A stretch of DNA of 13,517 nucleotides from Puniceicoccales bacterium (GTDB lineage Bacteria; Verrucomicrobiota; Verrucomicrobiia; Opitutales; JAIRKQ01), in assembly GCA_031289835.1 (NCBI GenBank), contig JAITOW010000064.1, positions 1 through 13,517 on the forward strand, read 5' to 3'. Positions within the stretch are counted from its first letter, which is position 1. Each line of letters opens with the position of its first letter. The notes beneath the pieces were generated by a model. The model searched no databases, was not told where the DNA came from, and was given only the letters and a program-made list of their open reading frames with translations. Below, in pieces: positions 8,347-13,517 of this stretch. The position numbers and the translations under genes were made by a program.

Positions 8347-8358
8347 CGAAATTTTATC

Positions 8359-8838
8359 CTAAATTGCCACCAATAGCACGCTGACAAGGGCGGCTATGGC
8401 TTTTTTTTTGCCAATATCGCCCAAGCCCTCATTCGTTGTCGCCTTTATGCCGATCTGTGACGTTGAAATGCTGAGAATTTCAGCGATGGAAGCTTTCATT
8501 TTATCCAAAAATGGCGATAATTTTGGGGTTTCGGCAATGATTGTGATGTCCAGGTTTGAAATTGCAAAATTTTGCTCCCAAAGTTTGTTCTTTGCAAACG
8601 ACAGTATCTCTCCCGAGTCCAGATCCTTGTTTTGTGGGTCAGTGTTTGGGAAATATACTCCTATGTTTGGCAGAGCAAGCGCGCCAAAAATGGCGTCCGA
8701 TAGCGCGTGTAGAACGACGTCTGCATCCGAGTGCCCAAGTAAGCCAAGTTCATATTCGATGCATATTCCGCCCAGGATAAGCTTCCTTCCCGGTACCAGC
8801 CTGTGAATGTCGTACCCATTGCCGATCCTGATATTCAT
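8359..8838 (-). CDS. ispF: 2-C-methyl-D-erythritol 2,4-cyclodiphosphate synthase
   Basis: IspF cyclises CDP-methylerythritol 2-phosphate, releasing CMP, as the fifth step of the MEP isoprenoid pathway. It works as a zinc-dependent trimer. The 159-residue product has normal length, with GNGYDIHRL (metal ligands D10 and H12), GHSDADVVLHALSD (third metal ligand H44), FPNTDPQNKDLDS (63-75), LDITIIAETPKL and the C-terminal substrate motif KATTNEGLGDIGKKKAIAA. One deviation is clear: the usual GDIG before the FP-TD motif reads PNIG, so the conserved Asp (D56 in E. coli, in the nucleotide-binding pocket) is Asn58. All metal ligands are intact, so an active enzyme is still likely. The ATG at 8838 overlaps the ispD stop by 4 nt (ATGA), showing translational coupling. 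Confidence 0.96.
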   Translation of the reverse strand: MNIRIGNGYDIHRLVPGRKLILGGICIEYELGLLGHSDADVVLHALSDAIFGALALPNIGVYFPNTDPQNKDLDSGEILSFAKNKLWEQNFAISNLDITIIAETPKLSPFLDKMKASIAEILSISTSQIGIKATTNEGLGDIGKKKAIAALVSVLLVAI

Positions 8839-9530
8839 TGCGCTGGATTTTTGGTTAACAATGCTTCGACCACGATGAGATCCCGTGGATGGGTGATCTT
8901 GATGTTCGGGTGAAAATTTTCAACAATTTTCACCTTGGCACATTGGGGGAGCGCGCTTGAATCGTCGGTTAGGAGGCCTTTTGCTTTGAGGTAGGCGTCC
9001 AGGATGGCCTCATACCCAAATATTTGCGGCGTTTCCACGTGCCACACACTGTCGCGCTGGAGATATTGCCGCTCCCGGTTAGAAATGTTGATCAGCGTGT
9101 CCGTTGCTCCGTGGGCAAGGATTGCTCCGCCGTGGCCATCGAGCGCAGAAATCAACTGCCACAAGTTTTCCCGGGTAACGAGCGGGCGGGCGGCATCGTG
9201 GATCAGTACGAAATTTTGCTGCTTTTGCCGCACATATAATAGAGCATTTAGGACAGATTTTTGGCGCGAATCCCCGCCCTGAACGTAGCTCACATTGGAA
9301 TGCATGCTCAAATTTCCGACGTATTGCTCGATTTTTCCTCGCTGAACACTGTCACGAGTTACAATCACGATTTCGGAAAATTTTTTTGAACTATCTATCG
9401 TGAGCAGGGAATATGAAAACACCGGCCTGCCCACAATCGGCACCAAAGTCTTATCCGGGCAAGAACCACCCATCCGCGTACCAGCCCCTCCCATTAGTAA
9501 AATTGCCGTGCCATTTTCCGGTTGGTTCAT
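8835..9530 (-). CDS. ispD: 2-C-methyl-D-erythritol 4-phosphate cytidylyltransferase
   Basis: IspD couples CTP with methylerythritol 4-phosphate to form CDP-methylerythritol, the third MEP-pathway step. The 231-residue product has the nucleotidyltransferase loop GGAGTRMG (residues 14-21, R19), CPDKTLVPIVGRPVFSYS (24-41, with K27 taking the place of the PKQ-type lysine), GGDSRQKSVLNAL (85-97), VLIHDAARPLV, ATDTL, the TPQIF motif and TDDSSAL. The usual PKQ is replaced by PDK, with one extra residue between the loop Arg and the Lys. I regard this as a lineage variant. The ATG at 9530 lies 37 nt after the 3' end of tRNA-Ala on the same strand. No clear Shine-Dalgarno is seen. ispD and ispF are in the common ispDF order and overlap by 4 nt. 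Confidence 0.95.
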   Translation of the reverse strand: MNQPENGTAILLMGGAGTRMGGSCPDKTLVPIVGRPVFSYSLLTIDSSKKFSEIVIVTRDSVQRGKIEQYVGNLSMHSNVSYVQGGDSRQKSVLNALLYVRQKQQNFVLIHDAARPLVTRENLWQLISALDGHGGAILAHGATDTLINISNRERQYLQRDSVWHVETPQIFGYEAILDAYLKAKGLLTDDSSALPQCAKVKIVENFHPNIKITHPRDLIVVEALLTKNPAQ

Positions 9531-9567
9531 GCGTTGAGCGTTATTAAAAAATCTCTCTGTGTGTTTT

Positions 9568-9643
9568 TGGTGGGGCCGATCGGGATCGAACCGACGACCC
9601 CCACAATGCCATTGTGGTGCTCTTCCAACTGAGCTACGACCCC
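9568..9643 (-). tRNA. tRNA-Ala (anticodon GGC) with atypical G3:C70 pair
   Basis: A 76-nt cloverleaf can be folded by hand. The acceptor is GGGGTCG with CGGCCCC, followed by U8-A9, a D stem GCTC/GAGC, an anticodon stem CCACA/TGTGG with loop ATGGCAT (anticodon GGC, reading GCC and GCU alanine codons), a five-nt variable loop, and a T arm GTCGG-TTCGATC-CCGAT. The discriminator is A73 and CCA is encoded. The oddity is that the third acceptor pair is G3:C70, not the G3:U70 wobble that alanyl-tRNA synthetase normally requires. A U:G wobble occurs at 5:68 instead. By anticodon and overall shape this is an alanine tRNA, but its charging is open to doubt. It sits between tRNA-Arg and ispD on the same strand. 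Confidence 0.93.
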
Positions 9644-9696
9644 ACTCAATACCCGGGAATTAACCACGTTTAGTTAAAAACATGCGTCCCCTAAAC
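9644..9696. other. Spacer between the two tRNA genes
   Basis: These 53 bp contain an inverted repeat TTAAC (9660-9664) / GTTAA (9673-9677) with an 8-nt loop. They probably hold the processing sites separating the two tRNAs from one precursor. No promoter stands out. Confidence 0.3.
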
Positions 9697-9773
9697 TGGC
9701 ACGCCTCGCAGGAGTCGAACCTGCAACCTTCTGATCCGTAGTCAGATGCTCTATCCAATTGAGCTAGAGGCGC
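9697..9773 (-). tRNA. tRNA-Arg (anticodon ACG)
   Basis: A 77-nt cloverleaf folds with acceptor GCGCCTC/GAGGCGT, U8-A9, D stem GCTC/GAGC, and a D loop AATTGGATA carrying the arginine identity base A20. The anticodon stem is TCTGA/TCAGA with loop CTACGGA (anticodon ACG, normally edited to ICG and reading CGU, CGC and CGA). The T arm is GCAGG-TTCGACT-CCTGC, the discriminator is G73 and CCA is encoded. The first acceptor pair is a G1:U72 wobble rather than the usual G:C. It lies 64 nt downstream of dprA and 53 nt upstream of tRNA-Ala, all on the minus strand. Confidence 0.95.
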
Positions 9774-9791
9774 ACAACTGAGGGCACATGC

Positions 9792-9806
9792 TGAAAAAGT
9801 TTTTCA
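9792..9806. repeat. 15-nt palindrome between dprA and tRNA-Arg
   Basis: TGAAAAA-G-TTTTTCA is a perfect inverted repeat with a 1-nt centre. It sits inside a wider, weaker inverted repeat, CTGAGG (9778-9783) / CCTCAG (9823-9828). Together they could form a stem in the dprA 3' untranslated region or tRNA leader. There is no G/C-rich stem with a following U-run, so it is not a convincing terminator. Confidence 0.35.
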
Positions 9807-9837
9807 CTTTATCAAGACTTTTCCTCAGCAAAAAGCT

Positions 9838-10956
9838 TCACTTCCTAACGCGCACTTTGCCGTCATACAACCGCTCTATGTAGCCGTACAGCTCAAGCAT
9901 TTGTAGGGATGCCGCTACGGTGTCAATGGGCAATTCATTGGCCGTTGATATCGTTTCAGCGTCGGATGGCCCCAAGGTTGATAAATTTGAACAAATCTTC
10001 CTGCCAACGGGGCAATCCACCGCTCCGATATCGTGTTTTTGCTCGCGGAAACTCAAATTTTCCTGATTTTTTTCCCTTAGGTATGGCAACTCATCGAGCA
10101 TGTCGTCGATATTCCTGATGATGGAGGCACCAGCTCGGATAAGTTCCAGGCAACCGGCACTCGAACGCTCATCGATCCTTCCCGGAACGGCAAATACGTG
10201 CCGCCCCTGCTCCAGAGCGTGCTTGGCTGTTATCATTCCCCCGCCGTGAATGTCCGATTCCACAACTATTATTGCTTCGCATAGGCCGGATATGATGCGA
10301 TTTCGCGCCGGGAATGTTTGCCGATCCGCGTGTCGCCCGAGGGTAAACTCGGACACTACCGCGCCCGATGAAACTATCTGACGGTATAGCCTCACATTTT
10401 CGTTCGGATAAATGATATCGATTCCGTTGCCGAACACGGCCAATGTTTTACCACCGGCATCAATTGCTCCCTCGTGGGCACAGGCATCGATGCCCCTTGC
10501 CATACCACTTACCACGCAAAACCCTTGCTCGGCCAGCTCAATCGCGAGCTTGCGCGCCGCTAGCATCCCATAGGCAGTCGCGGACCTGGAGCCAATAATG
10601 GCGACTTTGGGTATTCCATTACAGATATTTCCCAGACAATACAGGCCAATCGGGGTATCATATATTTGTTTGAGATTGGATGGGAAATTTTCGTGGCATT
10701 GCCCAAAAAAGTCACCGCGTAGTATGTGCAACTTTTCTTCCTCGCGTTCCAGGGAAAACAATTTCCTGTGATTTATGATCGAATCGGCGATAATGGCGCC
10801 GATTCCCGGGATCATTTTTAGCTCATTTAGGCTTGCTTTAAATACGTCACGCATGTCTGGAAAGTAGTGCGGTAGACTTTTGAAAATGCACGGGCCAATA
10901 TTTGGCAAAGCATTTAATATCATTAGACACTGATTTATCGACAACTTTTCTTTCAC
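9838..10956 (-). CDS. dprA: DNA-processing protein DprA (Smf)
   Basis: DprA binds incoming single-stranded DNA and loads RecA during natural transformation; it is also widespread in non-competent bacteria. With the start proposed here, the 372-residue product has an N-terminal helix-hairpin-helix region (ALPNIGP and MIPGIGAIIA). The Rossmann core carries VAIIGSRSATAYG, VVSGMARGIDACAH, LAVFGNGIDIIYP, FPARNRIISGL, GGGMITAKHALEQGR, VFAVPGRIDE and AGCLELIRAGA. A C-terminal winged-helix (DML1-like) domain ends near VRVRK. The start is uncertain. GTG 10956 places the usual 16 or so residues before PNIG, whereas an upstream in-frame GTG at 11037 would run through the likely promoter of the divergent gene. 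No Shine-Dalgarno settles the choice. It leads the minus-strand run through the two tRNAs to the isp genes. Confidence 0.93.
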   Translation of the reverse strand: MKEKLSINQCLMILNALPNIGPCIFKSLPHYFPDMRDVFKASLNELKMIPGIGAIIADSIINHRKLFSLEREEEKLHILRGDFFGQCHENFPSNLKQIYDTPIGLYCLGNICNGIPKVAIIGSRSATAYGMLAARKLAIELAEQGFCVVSGMARGIDACAHEGAIDAGGKTLAVFGNGIDIIYPNENVRLYRQIVSSGAVVSEFTLGRHADRQTFPARNRIISGLCEAIIVVESDIHGGGMITAKHALEQGRHVFAVPGRIDERSSAGCLELIRAGASIIRNIDDMLDELPYLREKNQENLSFREQKHDIGAVDCPVGRKICSNLSTLGPSDAETISTANELPIDTVAASLQMLELYGYIERLYDGKVRVRK

Positions 10957-10985
10957 AATTCCATAGGTTAAAAACAACTTTAGAT

Positions 10986-11016
10986 TTGCAAGTTTTTTCA
11001 CATAGGTCGCTATAAT
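10986..11016 (+). promoter_or_regulatory. Probable sigma-70-type promoter of the DegT gene
   Basis: A perfect -10 box TATAAT at 11011-11016 is preceded, after a slightly long 19-nt spacer, by TTGCAA (10986-10991) as -35. Transcription would begin near 11023, giving a 5' leader of about 35 nt before the GTG at 11058. It lies in the divergent spacer upstream of dprA. Confidence 0.45.
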
Positions 11017-11047
11017 TTTTCTTGCATGGCGTTGCACATGGGTGATA

Positions 11048-11052
11048 TAAGG
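11048..11052 (+). promoter_or_regulatory. Ribosome binding site supporting GTG start of the DegT gene
   Basis: TAAGG lies 5 nt ahead of the GTG at 11058. It favours this GTG over the in-frame GTG two codons later. Confidence 0.5.
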
Positions 11053-11057
11053 CTCGC

Positions 11058-12188
11058 GTGAATGTGAAGCTGTTGGATCTTGTTGTGCAAAATGGCGAAT
11101 TGAAGGGCAAGTTCATCGAAAAATTTAGCGAAATTATAGATTATGGGCACTTCATACTCGGTCCGGAGGTCGAACAATTTGAGAGGAACGTTGCCGATTA
11201 CCTCTCCTCCAAATACACCCTTGGGGTATCGTCCGGTACGGACGCTCTGCTACTTACTCTCATGGCGATGAATATCGGGCCTGGCGACGAAGTGTTGTGT
11301 CCCGGATATACTTTTTTTTGTACGGCGGGGTGTGCCGCCAGGCTAGGTGCCAACCCGGTGTTTGCCGATGTTAACTGCGATGATTTTTGCATTTCCATAG
11401 CCGATTTAAAGGCTAAAATTTCCCCAAAGACCAGGGCGATAATCGGTGTGCACCTTTTCGGACAGGTTTGCGACTGTGAGGCCATACTGGAGCTATGCGA
11501 GAAAAACGGAATAAAGTTTATCGAAGATTGCGCCCAATCGTTTGGCGCGAAGCGCAATGGCAAACAAAGTGGAACATTCGCTAATGTGGGCTGTTTCAGT
11601 TTTTTTCCGAGCAAAAATTTAGGAGGATTCGGTGATTCCGGTTTGGTTTGCACGGATGATGAAGTTTTATACGAGCGCATGAAGATTTTGCGCACACATG
11701 GTATGAAACCGCGGTATTTCCACAAATATGTCGGTGGAAATTTTCGCATGGATACTCTGCAGGCTGCCCTGTTGAACATCAAGCTGGGACACCTGGACAG
11801 GTACATCGGCAGTCGCACTCGCAACGCTGAACTTTATCTTGAAAAGCTGGTCGAGCTAGAAAGTGCGGGTTTGATTACCTTGCCAAGGGTGATGGCCGGG
11901 AACAGTCACACCTGGAATCAATTCACGATAAAAGTTCATGGGAACAGGCGTGACGAACTTAGGCGGTACCTATCCGACCGCGGGATAGGATGCGAAATAT
12001 ATTACCCGCTTCCCTTGAACAAGCAGGAATGCTTTGCGAAATATGCGAGCCAATTGCCCATATCCGAGCAATTGGCCCGGGAGTCGCTTAGCTTGCCCGT
12101 GTACCCCGAATTAACACCCGCCCACCTATCCTCCGTAATTTCAGCCATAAAAGAATTTTTTAGTGGACTCAAACGGAGCTGGACCTAA
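11058..12188 (+). CDS. DegT/DnrJ/EryC1/StrS-family PLP sugar aminotransferase (WbpE-like)
   Basis: This is a fold-type I pyridoxal-phosphate enzyme that aminates a nucleotide-linked keto-sugar, normally for surface polysaccharide. The 376-residue product has the start VKLLDLVVQNGELK and YGHFILGPEVEQFE (residues 29-42). The cofactor-contact stretch is SSGTDALLL (58-66), PLP-ring contacts are in IEDCAQSFGA (D157, Q160), the Schiff-base lysine is in FFPSKNLGGFGDSG (K186), and HGMKPRY, FRMDTLQAALL and YYPLPLNKQ follow. The pattern closely resembles WbpE/WlbC, which make UDP-2-acetamido-3-amino-glucuronate, but substrate cannot be fixed from sequence. No sugar dehydrogenase, acetyltransferase or glycosyltransferase lies beside it, which is unusual for this family. 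It has its own promoter and Shine-Dalgarno and appears monocistronic. A 5-bp inverted repeat (GGACC-TAA-GGTCC, 12181-12193) spans its stop codon. Confidence 0.9.
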   Translation: MNVKLLDLVVQNGELKGKFIEKFSEIIDYGHFILGPEVEQFERNVADYLSSKYTLGVSSGTDALLLTLMAMNIGPGDEVLCPGYTFFCTAGCAARLGANPVFADVNCDDFCISIADLKAKISPKTRAIIGVHLFGQVCDCEAILELCEKNGIKFIEDCAQSFGAKRNGKQSGTFANVGCFSFFPSKNLGGFGDSGLVCTDDEVLYERMKILRTHGMKPRYFHKYVGGNFRMDTLQAALLNIKLGHLDRYIGSRTRNAELYLEKLVELESAGLITLPRVMAGNSHTWNQFTIKVHGNRRDELRRYLSDRGIGCEIYYPLPLNKQECFAKYASQLPISEQLARESLSLPVYPELTPAHLSSVISAIKEFFSGLKRSWT

Positions 12189-12330
12189 GGTCCCGTGGTG
12201 TGATAGCGTAACGAAGGAGGAAAAACAAAAAAACAGGGGATAAATATACCTTAGTATTTCCCTGGGAATACGTTCTAAAAACATAAAAACTTGAAAATTT
12301 TTACCCTCCACCTCGCTGCGGGACTTATAC
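12189..12330. other. Convergent spacer between the DegT and LolA-like genes
   Basis: These 142 bp separate the two converging 3' ends. An imperfect inverted repeat at 12254-12271 (GTATTT...GGAATAC, about 7 pairs including one G:U in the plus-strand RNA, 4-nt loop) might form the DegT transcript end, but no U-run follows. An AAGGAGG at 12215-12221 is followed by no start codon within reach. A minus-strand open frame crosses the whole spacer but looks non-coding. No classical intrinsic terminator is visible for either gene. Confidence 0.4.
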
Positions 12331-13119
12331 CTAGCGCTGCCTAAGCAAAGAATTTTTAGAGCAAAAATCTGGTTCGAAGAAAGCATCACCCAATTCGGGG
12401 GAAAAATCAGAATCAACTATGGTTATTTTCGAACGTTCCCGCGTATTAACCCTGAACAATTCCAGCGTTTGGGGTAGCCAATAGTCATCCCGTTTGCACA
12501 GACTCAGCACTCGCTGCTTTGACAGAAGTTTTTGCCTGTCATTGAGATACTCGATTTCCAAGGCTTGCAAAAATACGGAATCAATGGACACTCTAGCGAA
12601 TTTTATCTCCTGGCCGAGGAGATTGTCGTCCATTTTTACGACGAACTGTTGCGTCGTGCGTCCACAAACTCTCTTCGGTCCGTAGTACTTGAATTGGCAG
12701 CTTTCATGTAAAAATGGTAGCAACAAATCGTTTGGTGCGTATGGGCTCCCCGGCAAAAATGGCTCATTTGGATCGAAATTTTTTGTAAAATTTGTCCATA
12801 CCACGCCGTCTTTTAGGAGAAATTTCCGAAAATTTTTACCCCCATCCGTGATTTCGATGTAATAGTTAGGTGTTTCGCCGATTTGATGGCATAAAATCAC
12901 GCCGTCTTCACAGGAGCGACCACGTTGCTTTGAATAAGTTTCAAGCCTGATATAAAATATAAAATCACCCCGAGCGCGATTTTGTAGAAATTTTTTGAAA
13001 AAAATGTTGGATTCAGAGTCGGATAGAAAATGCATTCCGTTGTGGCTACCAACGGGCATACTCGCAACTTTAAGCAAAAAGCAAAGCCCTAAAACAACCA
13101 GTACAAATAGTTTTTTCAC
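12331..13119 (-). CDS. Exported LolA-like protein (outer-membrane lipoprotein-sorting family)
   Basis: The 262-residue product begins with a basic pair and a hydrophobic stretch (KKLFVLVVLGLCFLLKVAS), a good Sec signal peptide with likely cleavage near residue 20. It is therefore probably periplasmic. The mature part has the character of the LolA/LolB-like half-barrel family: a helix around FFKKFLQNRARGDF, then alternating beta-strand segments, and a late YWLPQTLELF followed by SKITIVDSDF, which resembles the LolA-like outer-membrane lipoprotein-sorting families. Four or five cysteines remain in the mature part. It starts with a GTG that overlaps the secG stop by 4 nt (GTGA), so it is translationally coupled to secG. 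The family assignment is by visual resemblance. A role in carrying lipoproteins or other lipids across the periplasm is inference. Confidence 0.6.
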   Translation of the reverse strand: MKKLFVLVVLGLCFLLKVASMPVGSHNGMHFLSDSESNIFFKKFLQNRARGDFIFYIRLETYSKQRGRSCEDGVILCHQIGETPNYYIEITDGGKNFRKFLLKDGVVWTNFTKNFDPNEPFLPGSPYAPNDLLLPFLHESCQFKYYGPKRVCGRTTQQFVVKMDDNLLGQEIKFARVSIDSVFLQALEIEYLNDRQKLLSKQRVLSLCKRDDYWLPQTLELFRVNTRERSKITIVDSDFSPELGDAFFEPDFCSKNSLLRQR

Positions 13120-13418
13120 TTTTTAACGGTCCCTTCGAATGTCGGCAATTCGCCCTTTTCAAGGGAGCGATTTTTCCGCGAAACGTAGGTCATCGACAGC
13201 AGCATCGCAGTGATAAAAAATATGGCGATTCCGTAGATCGTCCACTTCGTGAGAACTTTCGTCGTTTCCCCGCCAAAGGCAGATTCCGCTACCCCACCGC
13301 CAAGGGCAGATCCCAGACCAGCGTTGCTGCTCGGCCGTTGCATCAAAATTACCAGTATGATAAATCCACTCGTGCCAACCAGAATAAACGTCAGAAAAAA
13401 AATCAAAAAATTATACAT
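13116..13418 (-). CDS. secG: Protein translocase subunit SecG
   Basis: SecG is the small subunit of the SecYEG channel that assists SecA-driven export. The 100-residue product has two hydrophobic segments (about residues 4-26 and 59-80). Between them is the conserved loop VILMQRPSSNAGLGSALGG, then AESAFGGET and LTKWT, which are characteristic of the family. Length is normal. The ATG at 13418 is backed by CAGGA (13427-13431 on the plus strand) 8 nt upstream. The 3' end overlaps the start of the LolA-like gene by 4 nt. In many bacteria tpiA precedes secG; the 99 nt visible upstream do not reveal which gene comes before it here. Confidence 0.95.
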   Translation of the reverse strand: MYNFLIFFLTFILVGTSGFIILVILMQRPSSNAGLGSALGGGVAESAFGGETTKVLTKWTIYGIAIFFITAMLLSMTYVSRKNRSLEKGELPTFEGTVKK

Positions 13419-13517
13419 GTGCCATATCCTGCTGACACAGCGTTTAAAGGCAAGAAAATTTGAAATTTCACCAAAGCTTCGCTTTTCCTGAAAATTGGCA
13501 TGCTGTCTTCAACGGTC
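13419..13517 (-). other. Upstream region of secG at the window edge
   Basis: Besides the secG ribosome binding site (13427-13431), this stretch holds a short inverted repeat AAAGC-TTC-GCTTT at 13473-13485. One minus-strand frame is open from the edge and runs into secG out of frame; another closes at a TGA in mid-stretch. Either could be the tail of an upstream gene, but the piece is too short to identify. Confidence 0.3.

Noticed and set aside
9838..10956. dprA together with a ComEB-like deaminase as evidence of natural competence
   Set aside because: Both families are widespread in non-competent bacteria, and no uptake pilus or ComEC/ComEA gene is in the window.
10957..11037. Longer DprA start at GTG 11037
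   Set aside because: The extra 27 residues are not typical of DprA, and the stretch contains the best promoter candidate for the divergent gene.
12254..12271. Inverted repeat as an intrinsic terminator of the DegT gene
   Set aside because: The stem is A/T-rich and short, and no U-run follows on either strand.
12310..12330. On the minus strand TAAGTCCCGCAGCGAG resembles the conserved 16S rRNA stretch TAAGTCCCGCAACGAG
   Set aside because: Flanking bases do not match 16S, and a 16-nt match with one mismatch is plausible by chance when a whole rRNA is compared with a window of this size.
12141..12416. A 91-codon minus-strand open frame across the DegT 3' end, the spacer and the LolA-like 3' end
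   Set aside because: It overlaps two better-supported genes in other frames, has no ribosome binding site, and its composition is that of a chance frame.
1..13517. A previously undescribed defence, mobile or biosynthetic system
   Set aside because: Every sizeable open frame that looks coding belongs to a known or recognisable family, and no integrase, transposase, CRISPR repeat or toxin-antitoxin pair was seen.

Overview
This window reads as a compact stretch of core chromosome from a Gram-negative bacterium. It carries Kdo transfer to lipid A (WaaA), a LolA-like periplasmic protein, the MEP isoprenoid pathway and the Sec system. Fourteen protein genes and two tRNA genes cover nearly everything: no gene-free stretch exceeds about 145 bp, and many genes overlap or abut. 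There is no sign of phage, transposons, CRISPR or plasmid genes. Base composition is moderate with A/T-rich spacers. Starts are mixed ATG and GTG, and convincing Shine-Dalgarno sites precede only some genes. Protein flavour (IspD with a DK-L-P phosphate loop, WaaA with a GGQSPLDAA motif) makes me think of the Verrucomicrobiota/PVC group. That is a weak inference and not established here.

Layout. Positions 1-1863 (minus) hold most of ligA, cut by the left edge inside the BRCT domain. A 78-bp divergent spacer separates it from a plus-strand operon at 1942-5651: dnaN, waaA, a SpoU/TrmH-family RNA methyltransferase and a dCMP/CMP-type deaminase. These are joined by 2-nt gaps or an 11-nt overlap. 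Convergent to it is a long minus-strand run which, in transcription order, is dprA, tRNA-Arg(ACG), tRNA-Ala(GGC), ispD, ispF, ftsY, pssA and prmC (10956 down to 5671). Divergent from dprA is a lone DegT-family sugar aminotransferase (11058-12188), preceded by a recognisable promoter and ribosome binding site. After a 142-bp convergent spacer comes a minus-strand pair: secG, with a translationally coupled LolA-like exported protein.

Functionally the genes cover replication and repair (LigA, DnaN, DprA), translation (two tRNAs, an RNA 2'-O-methyltransferase, PrmC), nucleotide supply (deaminase), envelope building (WaaA, PssA, the DegT enzyme, the LolA-like protein), protein export (FtsY, SecG) and isoprenoid synthesis (IspD, IspF).

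I looked for an undescribed system and do not see one. The most unusual signal is in the tRNA pair. The tRNA-Ala(GGC) has a G3:C70 pair where the near-universal alanine identity element G3:U70 is expected. The tRNA-Arg has a weak G1:U72 end pair. Other points are an Asp-to-Asn change at a conserved IspF position, an identical 11-nt stop/start junction used twice in one operon, and coupling of secG to a LolA-like gene.
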